Source: Burkholderia sp052045245
GTDB lineage: Bacteria > Pseudomonadota > Gammaproteobacteria > Burkholderiales > Burkholderiaceae
Assembly: GCF_052045245.1 (NCBI RefSeq)
Contig: NZ_JBQEON010000009.1
Coordinates: 117,524-181,523 of the forward strand
DNA: 64,000 nucleotides
Reading direction: 5' to 3'
Shown in pieces: positions 45,368-53,503 of this stretch. The notes beneath the pieces were generated by a model. It did no database searches, was not told the origin of the DNA, and saw only the letters and a program-made list of their open reading frames with translations. Numbering within the stretch: position 1 is the stretch's first letter; every line of letters starts with the position of its first letter. The translations under genes were made by a program, and so were the position numbers.

Positions 45368-46263
45368 CGTTTGATCCTGCGGGTACCCTGCGGCGGGCTC
45401 CAGCCCAGCTCCGCGGAAATGGCTCGCGCTTCGCGCTGCACGAGCGGAATCAGTTCGTCCATCCGGTCGTGCGGCATGTACGGAATCGTGCTCGCGACCG
45501 ACACGGCCGCGACGACCGCGCCCGATGCGTCGCGGATCGGTGCGGCCACGCAGCGGATCGATGCTTCGTTTTCCTCGAGATCGAACGTGTAGCCGCCGGC
45601 CGCGTAATGCGCCATGCGCTGCAGGAACGCGCTCGTCTCGGGCCGGTTGTCCGGCTTGAAATTGACGCCGGCCAGCGCGCGCCGCGCGGCTTCGAACAGC
45701 GAGCGCCACAGGTCCGGATCGAGGTCGAGCATCATCGCCTTGCCAATGCCGGTCGATGCGAGCGGCATCCGGTGGCCGACGCGCGAGCGCATCTCGAGGC
45801 CGCGCGTGCCGGGAATCTTGTCGATATACAGCACGTCGTCGCCGTCGCGCACGCCGAGGTGAATCGTGTCGAGCGTCGCTTCCGCGAGCGCTTCGAGGTG
45901 CGGCCGCGCGACCGCCGTGAGCGGCATCTGTTCGAGCGCGATCGTGCCGAGTTCGATCAGCTTCGGGCCGAGCAGGTAGCCGCCCTGCACCTGGCGCAGG
46001 TAGCGCGCCTGCACGAGGCTGCTGACGAGACGGTGCGTCGTGCTGCGCGTCGTGCCGAGCGCGGCGCCGATCGCCCGCATGTCGCGTGCGCCGTTCGCGA
46101 TCGCCTCGAGGATCGCTAGACCGCGCAACAGCGTCTGCGTGCCGGCCTGCTGCGCGGCCAGATCGAGCGGCGTGCTGGTCGCGCCGATGCTGTCGGTGAG
46201 CGGTGCGTCGTCCGGCGTCGCGCGCCGGGTATCGAGAGCAAGGGTGTCGGGCATCTTGGTCAT
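45364..46263 (-). CDS. IclR-family regulator of the sugar cluster
   Basis: 299 residues from ATG 46263. After a 40-residue variable leader comes the IclR winged helix (about residues 42-100, GLAILEAIANGARDMRAIGAALGTTRSTTHRLVSSL), then the GAF-like effector domain (SRVGHRMPLASTGIGKAMM, C-terminal VSVASTIPYMPHDR). It is first in the minus-strand cluster that continues with dgoK and dgoA, like DgoR in other galactonate loci though of a different family. It is probably an autogenous regulator responding to a sugar-acid intermediate. No strong Shine-Dalgarno is present, so nearby starts remain possible. Confidence 0.88.
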   Translation of the reverse strand: MTKMPDTLALDTRRATPDDAPLTDSIGATSTPLDLAAQQAGTQTLLRGLAILEAIANGARDMRAIGAALGTTRSTTHRLVSSLVQARYLRQVQGGYLLGPKLIELGTIALEQMPLTAVARPHLEALAEATLDTIHLGVRDGDDVLYIDKIPGTRGLEMRSRVGHRMPLASTGIGKAMMLDLDPDLWRSLFEAARRALAGVNFKPDNRPETSAFLQRMAHYAAGGYTFDLEENEASIRCVAAPIRDASGAVVAAVSVASTIPYMPHDRMDELIPLVQREARAISAELGWSPPQGTRRIKR

Positions 46264-46445
46264 GGAACAGGCTTCTTCAACGGAATCGGTGAAGCCGCTG
46301 TCGCGAGGCCGGCACGAGGTCGGGCGTCGCGGCAACGCGGCGGTCGATGCACCGAGGAAAGCGCCCGGCGAACTTCATGGAATGTGTCTCCGTGTGCGTC
46401 GGGCGCCGCGCGGTGCGTGGGTCCGAAGCTGTCGATGTGCTTCGG

Positions 46446-46474
46446 ATTGTAGGAGCGCACGCACTCGTCTCCAA
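46446..46474 (-). promoter_or_regulatory. Candidate sigma-70 promoter of the sugar cluster
   Basis: On the minus strand -35 TTGGAG (46469-46474) and -10 TACAAT (46446-46451) with exact 17-base spacing, giving a leader of about 175 bases before the IclR start. AT-rich DNA just upstream (46471-46505) could hold the IclR operator. Nothing else recognisable is in 46264-46445. Confidence 0.55.
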
Positions 46475-46556
46475 TATTTGAATGCGTTGTCCAGATAATG
46501 AGAAATGCAACGGGAAGGCCGCGACCTGCGTCGCAAAACGGCCGCGCCATGCGCAA

Positions 46557-46592
46557 GGGGGCGGAACCCGACGCATCGCGGGTTCCGCCCCC
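46557..46592 (-). terminator. Hairpin at the 3' end of the EF-hand gene
   Basis: Perfect 14-base stem GGGGGCGGAACCCG (46557-46570) with its complement (46579-46592), eight-base loop, beginning 21 bases after the stop of the EF-hand gene. No T-run follows, so termination is likely but not certain. Confidence 0.6.
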
Positions 46593-46612
46593 GTTATCCA
46601 CGCGCGCCGCGC

Positions 46613-47017
46613 TTACTGCTGGGTCGTGCCGCGCGCCTGCATGTAGCGCTGCACGTCGGAGAACGACACGCGGCCGCTGCCGCTCGAATCGATCTGCCGG
46701 AAGTGGTTCGCGACGTAGCCGAGGCCGGCCGCGCGCGCCTGCGCTTCGGTGATCGAACCGGTGTTCTGCGTGTCGGCCGCGCCGAACTGCCGCGCGAGCT
46801 TGCGCACCACCTGCGCGTGCAGCGCGGCGCCGGTCGTCTGCGTGCCGGCGGCGGGCTTGCGCGCGGCCGGCGGCACGTAGGGATCGCCAAGCTGCGCCTG
46901 GCGCGCGCGCGCCGGGGTGGCGGCATCGCTCGCCTGCGCGAACGCGGATGCGGATGCGGATGCTGCAATGCCGGCGCAGGCAAGCGCGGCGGCAACGACG
47001 ATGAAACGTTTCTTCAT
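46613..47017 (-). CDS. Secreted EF-hand domain protein
   Basis: 134 residues from ATG 47017. The signal peptide is about 1-27 (AFAQ-A). The C-terminal half carries two EF-hand-like loops: DTQNTGSITEAQA and DSSGSGRVSFSDVQRYM, the second with the D-x-S-x-S-G-x-V-S-F-x-D pattern of a calcium loop. Small periplasmic calcium-binding proteins of this kind are common in Burkholderia; function unknown. It follows the S10 carboxypeptidase gene (84-base gap), so a calcium-related partner role is possible but unproven. Confidence 0.8.
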   Translation of the reverse strand: MKKRFIVVAAALACAGIAASASASAFAQASDAATPARARQAQLGDPYVPPAARKPAAGTQTTGAALHAQVVRKLARQFGAADTQNTGSITEAQARAAGLGYVANHFRQIDSSGSGRVSFSDVQRYMQARGTTQQ

Positions 47018-47101
47018 GTCAGGCTCCAGTCTGGAATGGGGTCGTCGACGGCCGGCGAACGGCGCCGCCACGGGCGCGCGTCGCCGGGCCCGTCCATCGC
47101 A

Positions 47102-48712
47102 TCAGTGCGCGGCCGCGTTGTAGAAAGTCACGAGGTCGGCTTTCTCCTGCGGACGCGACGTATCGTCGAGATAGACCATGTGTCCACCCTGATAGTCCTT
47201 GATCGTCAGGTTCGGTTGCGAGCCCAGCCGCGCGAGGTCGAGCTCGGTCTGGTAGAACGGCGTCGCGATGTCGTGATACCCGTTCAGCGACAGCACCTTC
47301 AGCGACGGATTCAGCGTCAGCGCCGCGGCGAGATCCGGGATCGTGTCCGGCATCGCGAGGCCGTCGTGCGTCCAGTCCCACGTGTTGATCGCGTTGCTGC
47401 TCAGCGAATAGGCGGACTGCGCGCTGTACTTCAACACGTTCGGCAGGTAGCTGCCGATCGTGTCGGTGAACGGCTTCGTGATGAACGTGCTCGACGGATC
47501 GCCGTCCGCCGCGAGCGGGCTCGACGACGGCACGTTCACGCGCGCGTCGTAGCGGCCGATCAGCGTGCCCGGGATCAGCGACACCTGGAAGCTGTTGTCG
47601 AAGAAGGTCGGCACGACGTTGAAGTTCGCATTCCACAGCGGCTGCTTCACGCCGGTCGCATTCACCATCGTCGAGACGAGCGTCGGCGATGGCGGCGTAT
47701 GGCTCGCGAGATACGCGTTCACGGCGGGCGCGTAGCTGCCGGCCGTCAGCAGGCGCATCTGGTCCGCGTACTGCGGCAGGCTCGACGGGTTCGGATTGTC
47801 GAGCTGGTAGTACGCGCCGACGGTGCCGTAGGACGGCACGAAGCCCGCGCAGCTCACCGGGCTCGCCCCGTTGTTCGAGTTGCCGACATAGTCGCTCGCC
47901 ATGTCGCAGTTCGCGTTGTAGTTCAGAATCGACGACTGCAGCACGATGCCGGCGAGCTTCACGCCGGCCGTCTCGAGCAGGTTCGCGAGCACGTCGGTGC
48001 GCGGCGTGCCGTACGACTCGCCGAACAGGTATTTCGGCGAAGCGTCGCGCTGGTTCACGGCGAGGTAGCGCGTCACGAAGTCGCGGAACGCGCCGCCATC
48101 CTGGTCGACGCCCCAGAACGTCTGGTTCGTGTTCGGCGCGATCGCCTCGGAAAAGCCGGTGCCGATCGCATCGACGAACACGAGGTCGGTCGTGTCGAGC
48201 AGGCTTTCCGCGTTGTCGACGAACGGGAACGTCGACGTGTTCGCGTTCGGGTCACCCGTCTGGATCCGCTTCGGGCCGAACGAGCCGAGATGCAGCCACA
48301 CCGACGCGGAGCCGGGGCCGCCGTTGTACAGGAACGTGACGGGCCGCTTCGCCGCGGGCTGGTTGTCGGCGGTGTACGCGACGTAGAAGAACGATGCTTC
48401 GGGCGCGCCCGTCTGCGGGTTGCGCGCGACGAGGTGGCCGGCGGTGGCCGTGTAACGGATCGTCTGGCCGTTCAGCGTGATCGTGTGATGGGTGACGGCG
48501 GCCTTTTCGACCGCGGCGGACGCGTCGAGCGACGCGGTCGCGCTCGACGAATAACTGTTGGGATCGTTGTACGGCCTGTCCACCTGAGCGGCGGGATCGG
48601 CTGAATTGTCGGACCCTGCTGCGGCGGACGACGTCACGTCGTCGTTGCAGGCCGTCAGAATCAGCGAAGAGAACACAACCCCCAACAACAGCTTCGCTTT
48701 GCTCGCTGGCAT
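47102..48712 (-). CDS. Lipoprotein serine carboxypeptidase, peptidase family S10
   Basis: 536 residues. Lipoprotein signal with LTAC and lipidated C22, so probably anchored in a membrane facing the periplasm. Oxyanion motif NGGPGSAS (130-137), nucleophile S233 in FGESYG, then D481 in NGYHDIATP and H511 in GGHMVY complete the S10 triad. The family removes C-terminal residues at acidic pH and is much commoner in eukaryotes. About 55 Ser/Ala/Asp-rich residues form a linker after the lipid anchor. AAGGAA is before ATG. Confidence 0.92.
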   Translation of the reverse strand: MPASKAKLLLGVVFSSLILTACNDDVTSSAAAGSDNSADPAAQVDRPYNDPNSYSSSATASLDASAAVEKAAVTHHTITLNGQTIRYTATAGHLVARNPQTGAPEASFFYVAYTADNQPAAKRPVTFLYNGGPGSASVWLHLGSFGPKRIQTGDPNANTSTFPFVDNAESLLDTTDLVFVDAIGTGFSEAIAPNTNQTFWGVDQDGGAFRDFVTRYLAVNQRDASPKYLFGESYGTPRTDVLANLLETAGVKLAGIVLQSSILNYNANCDMASDYVGNSNNGASPVSCAGFVPSYGTVGAYYQLDNPNPSSLPQYADQMRLLTAGSYAPAVNAYLASHTPPSPTLVSTMVNATGVKQPLWNANFNVVPTFFDNSFQVSLIPGTLIGRYDARVNVPSSSPLAADGDPSSTFITKPFTDTIGSYLPNVLKYSAQSAYSLSSNAINTWDWTHDGLAMPDTIPDLAAALTLNPSLKVLSLNGYHDIATPFYQTELDLARLGSQPNLTIKDYQGGHMVYLDDTSRPQEKADLVTFYNAAAH

Positions 48713-49137
48713 CGTTGCTTTCCTTCTCTCAAATGTTTTTATGTCGAGCAGCCGGGTAAGCCGCCCCCCGCCTCGATTGCGGCCGATAAGCCGAGGCGCC
48801 GGCCAATATACGCGAGCGGGTTGGCTTTGAAAAATTTGGAAATATTCGAGCGACAGCCGGTGCAGCGCACACCTTTCAGAAATGCTTCGATTCGCGAACC
48901 GTTGCATTTCACATAGCTTTCAATGCATTGCGCGTTTACCTGGCGACACTAAAATCGTGCGGATTTCGTGCCATGTCGGCAAACAAAATCGCCCGCCTGC
49001 CGGCATTGCTCAGCAAACCGAAATAGACGAATTCGTCTAATGGATGTGTCCCGAAATGCCGGCGACACGAATGCGCTGCAGCGCACCATCGGCGCGCCGG
49101 CGACGGAATGGTCAATGCGACGGCGCGAGCGCGCCGC
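48713..49137. other. Spacer between the S10 peptidase and mtgA genes
   Basis: No gene supported. It is AT-richer than the surroundings between about 48810 and 49040. A possible minus-strand promoter for the peptidase gene is TTTCAA/TATATT (-10 at 48805-48810), which is weak. No hairpin or repeat of note. Confidence 0.6.
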
Positions 49138-49875
49138 TCACTGCGATTGCGGCAACTCGGCCGCGCCCATCCGGCGGGCAATCACGGCCGCGCGCTGCGC
49201 CTGGTAGGCCGAGCCGCGGTGTGCGTCGAACCAGCGCGGCTTCGGCAGCATCACCGCGAGGCGCGCCGACTGCCACGCGCCGAGCCGGCTCGCGGGGATC
49301 TTGTAGTAATAGCGTGCGGCAGCTTCGGCGCCATACACGCCGCGGCCCCACTCGACCGAATTCAGGTAGATCTCGAAGATCCGCTCCTTGTCGAGCACCG
49401 TCTCGAGCATCCACGTGATGATCAGCTCCTGCCCCTTGCGGATGTAGCTCTTCTCGCGCGACAGGAACAGGTTGCGCGCGAGCTGCTGCGTGATCGTCGA
49501 ACCGCCCGCGACGATCCGGCCGCGCGCCTTGTTCTTCTCCCACGCCTGCAGGATCGCGTCGACGTCGTAGCCGTTGTTGGTCGCGAAGGTCGCATCCTCC
49601 GACGCGATCAGCGCGCGCTTCAGGTTGCGCGAGATCTGGTCGTACGGCACCCACTGGTGTTGAACCTGGGCGGGCGGCTTGTCGCGCGACAGCCACCATG
49701 CGTCGGTGCGCATGAACGCGGTCGAACCAGGATTGATGAACGACCACGCCGCGATCTGCACGAGATAGAACAGCTGCGTCGCGAGCCAAGCGAGCGCGAA
49801 CACCGAACCGGCATAGACGAGCCAGCGGGTCACGCTGACCGTGCGCGTACGCTGCGTGCCGCTGACCGCCACCAT
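49138..49875 (-). CDS. mtgA: Monofunctional peptidoglycan transglycosylase
   Basis: 245-residue GT51 enzyme anchored by one N-terminal helix (about residues 18-42). Catalytic E93 lies in ASEDATF, followed by GGSTITQQLARNLF and KGQELIITWMLE, the GT51 motifs. It polymerises lipid II without a transpeptidase domain. It is 14 bases after aroE, the aroE-mtgA pairing known in betaproteobacteria. Confidence 0.95.
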   Translation of the reverse strand: MVAVSGTQRTRTVSVTRWLVYAGSVFALAWLATQLFYLVQIAAWSFINPGSTAFMRTDAWWLSRDKPPAQVQHQWVPYDQISRNLKRALIASEDATFATNNGYDVDAILQAWEKNKARGRIVAGGSTITQQLARNLFLSREKSYIRKGQELIITWMLETVLDKERIFEIYLNSVEWGRGVYGAEAAARYYYKIPASRLGAWQSARLAVMLPKPRWFDAHRGSAYQAQRAAVIARRMGAAELPQSQ

Positions 49876-49889
49876 CTGCCGCGCTCCGC

Positions 49890-50756
49890 TCAGGCCGCCG
49901 CGAGCGCCTGGCGCAGCGCGACCAGCACCGGTGCGCCGTCCGGCCGCACTCCGCGCCAGATGAAGAACGATTCGGCCGCCTGCTCGACCAGCATCCCGAG
50001 CCCGTCAGCGGTGCGCGCGCCGAGCGACGCCGCATGCTGCATGAATACGGTCGGCTGCGCGCCATACATCATGTCGTACGCGAGCGTGCCCGCGCCGAAC
50101 GCGGCCGCGTCGCACGCCGGCAGCGCCGCATCGAGGCTGCCGGCCGTCGCGTTGACGATCACGTCGTACGGTTCCGCGCGCACGACGTCCGGGCCGCCGC
50201 CCGACAGCACGCAGCCGGCATCGTGCGCAGCCTGCGTGAACTGGCCGACGAGCGTCTCGGCCTTGCTCGCGGTGCGGTTCACGATCGTGATCGACAGCGG
50301 CGCGCGGTCGAGCATCGGCAGCACGACGCCGCGCGCCGCGCCGCCCGCACCGAGCAGCAGGATGCGCGCGCCCGCGAGCGACACGCCGAGATTCAGTTCG
50401 ATGTCGCGCACGAGGCCGACGCCGTCCGTGTTGTCGCCATGGATGCTGCCGTCGGCGTCGATGCGCAGCGTATTCACCGCGCCGGCCGCCGCCGCGCGCG
50501 GCGACAGCGTATCGGCGAGCGCATGCGCGTCGAGCTTGAACGGCACCGTCACGTTCGCGCCGCGGCCGCCTTCGGCGACGAACGCGCGCACGGCAGCCTC
50601 GAACCCGTCGACCGGCGCGAGCCGGTGCTGGTAGTCGATCGCCTCGCCCGTCTGCGCGGCGAACTGCGCGTGGATGAACGGCGACTTGCTGTGCGCCACC
50701 GGGTTGCCGAACACCACGTAGCGGTCGGCGCCGCTCGTCGATGCGACTGCGGTCAT
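49890..50756 (-). CDS. aroE: Shikimate dehydrogenase
   Basis: 288 residues. Substrate-binding start VFGNPVAHSKSPFIH, catalytic K74 in VTVPFK, NTDGVG, and the NADP motif LGAGGAARG. It reduces 3-dehydroshikimate, downstream of the AroQ step encoded at 56520. Its ATG overlaps the stop of the RNase gene (ATGA), and mtgA follows by 14 bases. Confidence 0.97.
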   Translation of the reverse strand: MTAVASTSGADRYVVFGNPVAHSKSPFIHAQFAAQTGEAIDYQHRLAPVDGFEAAVRAFVAEGGRGANVTVPFKLDAHALADTLSPRAAAAGAVNTLRIDADGSIHGDNTDGVGLVRDIELNLGVSLAGARILLLGAGGAARGVVLPMLDRAPLSITIVNRTASKAETLVGQFTQAAHDAGCVLSGGGPDVVRAEPYDVIVNATAGSLDAALPACDAAAFGAGTLAYDMMYGAQPTVFMQHAASLGARTADGLGMLVEQAAESFFIWRGVRPDGAPVLVALRQALAAA

Positions 50757-52852
50757 GACGCGCGCCCCTGCTCGCCTTGCGCACTTTCCTGGCCGTTGCC
50801 GTTCGCGGCATCGCCGCCTTCGGCCGCCCCGCCGTCCGATTCGGCCAGCGCTTCGGCCTCGGCTTCCGCCGATGCGTCGTCCGCATCGACCAGCGTGTCG
50901 TCGCCGCCTTCGTTCTCGTCTTCGTCGTCCGCCGCATCGCCGCTCGTCACGGTCGGCGCGTCGAGCACGTTCAGCAGTCGCACCGACGCCTCGATCGTCA
51001 GCTCGTCGAGCGACATCACGTCGAGCAGCACGCGGGTGCCGCGCGCATGCACGCCGAGCCCCGGCACGTGCAGCAGCAGCGGGATTTCCTCCAGACGCAC
51101 GAGATCGCCCTTCACGACGCTCGCGACGACGTGCTTCTTCTGCTCCTGCGCGAGCCAGCGCAGGCACCAGAAATATTCCATCCGGCGCTGGTAGTCGGCG
51201 TACGCGGTATAGGTGTCGTCGAAGCCCTGCACGACCGCGTAGAGGTCGGCGTCCTTCGGCTTGAACGGCGCGGCGAGCTTCGCGGTGACGCCGTGCTGCA
51301 CGCACGCGAGCAGTTGCCACTGGTTCACGAGGTCGACGTAGCGGCGCAGCGGCGACGTGCTCCACGCATACTGCGCGACACCGAGGCCTTCGTGCGGCGC
51401 GGCCGTCGTCTGCATCCGCGTGCGCTTCGGGCCCGGCGCGCCGAAGCCGCGCTGCGAGCGGTAGATGCCCGGCACCGTGTGATCGTGCAGGAACGCGCCC
51501 CACGTCGAGTTCGCGAGGATCGCGAGCTCCGACACGATCAGGTCGAGCGGCGACCCGCGACGGCGCGGCGTGATCGACACGTGCTCGCCTTCGACGTAGA
51601 AGTTGTAGTCGGTGTTGCGCTGCACTTCGCGCTTCAGCCCGTAACCCGCGCGGGCGACCTGGCGCTTCTCGAACAGCGCCTGCGCGAGCGGCCACAGCAC
51701 CGCGATGTCGTCCTTGTGCGGGTAGTCGCCGATACCGGCCGCGAGCGTCTCTTCGTTGACGAGCTCGTCGAGCGTGTTGTGGCGCAGGTTGTTCTTCACG
51801 AACACGAGTTCGGCGCGCGTCTCGTTCGCGACGATGTCCTGCGTCTCGCGGTTGACGATGATGTACAGCGACAGCGCCGGGCGGTAGTCGCCCTCTTTCA
51901 GCGTGAACACGTCGACGACGTCGTCCGGCAGCATCGTGATCTTGTCGCCCGGCATGTAGACGGTCGACAGGCGCGCGCGCGCGATCGCGTCGACCGCATC
52001 GCCGCGCACGATGCCGAGCGCCGGCGCTGCAATGTGCACACCGATCCGCACGCGGCCGTCGGCCAGATGCTCGACCGAGAACGCGTCGTCGATTTCGGTC
52101 GTCGTGATGTCGTCGATCGAGAACGCCTCGACGTCCGCGCGCGGCAGGTCGTCCGGCAGCGGGCCCACCGTGACGGCCGGGAAGCCCGTGCCGTGCGGGA
52201 AGAATTCCGCGAGGAAGCGCGCCTCGTGCAGCGCCCGCGGCGACTCGATGCCGCCGCAGTCGAGCATCAGCCGCGCCGGCGACACGCCGCGCGCACCGGC
52301 CGCGGCCTCGAGCGCCTTGTATTCGATCGCGTTCTTGTCCGGCCGCGTCAGCAGCCCGAGCACCTTGCCCGCGAACGCTTCCGGCAGCTTGCCGGCCTTC
52401 AGCTCCTCTTCATACTGCGCCTGGACGAGCGCCTGCTGGCGCTTGCGCTCGAGCGACGCGAGCGCCATCTTGAGCTGCTCTTCCGGCGCGCGCTGGTACT
52501 GGCCACGCCCCTTGCGGCGGAAGTAGACGGGCGAGCCATGCAGCCGCAGCACCAGCGCCGCGCGCTCGACCGGGCCGTAGGTCGCGCCGAAGTATTCCGC
52601 GGCCAGCGCGGTATAGGCGAATTCCTCCGCCGGCGCGCATTCCCACAGGAAATCCAGGTCGATCTGCTGCGCAGCCGTGTCGGCGTCCTGCATCAGTTCG
52701 CTCGCGGCCGGCTTCTCGAATTCGATCAGCACGTCTTTCGCGCGCACCTTCGCCCGCCGCCCGCCGGGCAACTCGACCTGAAACGCGTCGCCCTGGCGCG
52801 ACAGCACGCTGCCCGCCTTGAAACTGCCCGATTCCTCGAAGAAAACGTTCAC
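50753..52852 (-). CDS. RNase II/RNB-family exoribonuclease
   Basis: 699 residues. The central RNB domain (about residues 235-560) has catalytic acidic motif FSIDDITTTEIDDAFSVE and the ARARLSTVYMPGDKITMLP segment. The N-terminal part is not the usual double cold-shock domain of RNase R, and S1-like sequence follows RNB. The last 60 or so residues are strongly acidic and low-complexity (Asp/Glu/Gly/Ala). It is a 3'-to-5' RNA-degrading enzyme by family. The ATGA overlap with aroE couples their translation. It is closer to the bacterial RNase II-like group than to E. coli Rnr. Confidence 0.9.
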   Translation of the reverse strand: MNVFFEESGSFKAGSVLSRQGDAFQVELPGGRRAKVRAKDVLIEFEKPAASELMQDADTAAQQIDLDFLWECAPAEEFAYTALAAEYFGATYGPVERAALVLRLHGSPVYFRRKGRGQYQRAPEEQLKMALASLERKRQQALVQAQYEEELKAGKLPEAFAGKVLGLLTRPDKNAIEYKALEAAAGARGVSPARLMLDCGGIESPRALHEARFLAEFFPHGTGFPAVTVGPLPDDLPRADVEAFSIDDITTTEIDDAFSVEHLADGRVRIGVHIAAPALGIVRGDAVDAIARARLSTVYMPGDKITMLPDDVVDVFTLKEGDYRPALSLYIIVNRETQDIVANETRAELVFVKNNLRHNTLDELVNEETLAAGIGDYPHKDDIAVLWPLAQALFEKRQVARAGYGLKREVQRNTDYNFYVEGEHVSITPRRRGSPLDLIVSELAILANSTWGAFLHDHTVPGIYRSQRGFGAPGPKRTRMQTTAAPHEGLGVAQYAWSTSPLRRYVDLVNQWQLLACVQHGVTAKLAAPFKPKDADLYAVVQGFDDTYTAYADYQRRMEYFWCLRWLAQEQKKHVVASVVKGDLVRLEEIPLLLHVPGLGVHARGTRVLLDVMSLDELTIEASVRLLNVLDAPTVTSGDAADDEDENEGGDDTLVDADDASAEAEAEALAESDGGAAEGGDAANGNGQESAQGEQGRAS

Positions 52853-52933
52853 TCAGTACTCTCGTTCAGACTGCCGGGCGCCGCATCCGCGGCGCCGCAT
52901 GATGATGGGAATTCGATCGGCATGACGCCGGGT

Positions 52934-53503
52934 TCATGACGTTCTGTCGTCGCAAAAAGCGAGAACGTCGTCGACATAGTCGGCAAATTCGCTGATTCCG
53001 TGATCGCTGCCGTCGATCACGCGCGTTCTCGCGCCCGGGTAATGGGCGAGCATCTCGCGGTAGTCCAGCACTTCGTCGCCCGTCGCCGCGAACAGATAGT
53101 AGCGTTCGGGCCGCGCAATCGCCGGTACGCGCAGCGCATCGAGCTCCTGCAGGTGACGACGTTCGACGACGATCGACCCGCCGCCGTGCCACAACGGCTG
53201 TTCGCCCAGATACTGCTCGAGATCGCGCTGCGGCACGATTGCCGGGTTCAGCAGCACCGCCTTCCAGCCGTGCTTCTCGGCGAGCCAGGTCGCGTAGTAG
53301 CCGCCGAGCGAACTGCCGATCACCGTCACGTCGCGCGCACCGGCTACCTCGGCTTCGGCGACGGCGACCGCCTCGAGCGGTGATACCGACAACGACGGGC
53401 AGCGCCATTCATGCGTACGGCCAAGTTCGGCCATGCGCGCAGCAAGGAGCCGCGACTTCTGCGACTCCGGCGACGACCGGAACCCGTGCAGATACAGGAT
53501 CAC
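52934..53503 (-). CDS. yqiA: YqiA-type esterase (alpha/beta hydrolase)
   Basis: 189 residues, UPF0227/YqiA family: YLHGFRSSPESQKSRLL start, nucleophile S65 in GSSLGG, the oxyanion-forming N-terminal LHGF and a late DGSDHGIS histidine. E. coli YqiA hydrolyses short-chain acyl esters. The start ATG overlaps the mpl stop (ATGA), so it is co-translated with a cell-wall recycling gene. Confidence 0.9.
   Translation of the reverse strand: MILYLHGFRSSPESQKSRLLAARMAELGRTHEWRCPSLSVSPLEAVAVAEAEVAGARDVTVIGSSLGGYYATWLAEKHGWKAVLLNPAIVPQRDLEQYLGEQPLWHGGGSIVVERRHLQELDALRVPAIARPERYYLFAATGDEVLDYREMLAHYPGARTRVIDGSDHGISEFADYVDDVLAFCDDRTS

Noticed and set aside
46505..48604. Open frame of about 700 codons on the plus strand
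   Set aside because: It covers the EF-hand and S10 genes, whose catalytic motifs and signal peptides are on the minus strand.
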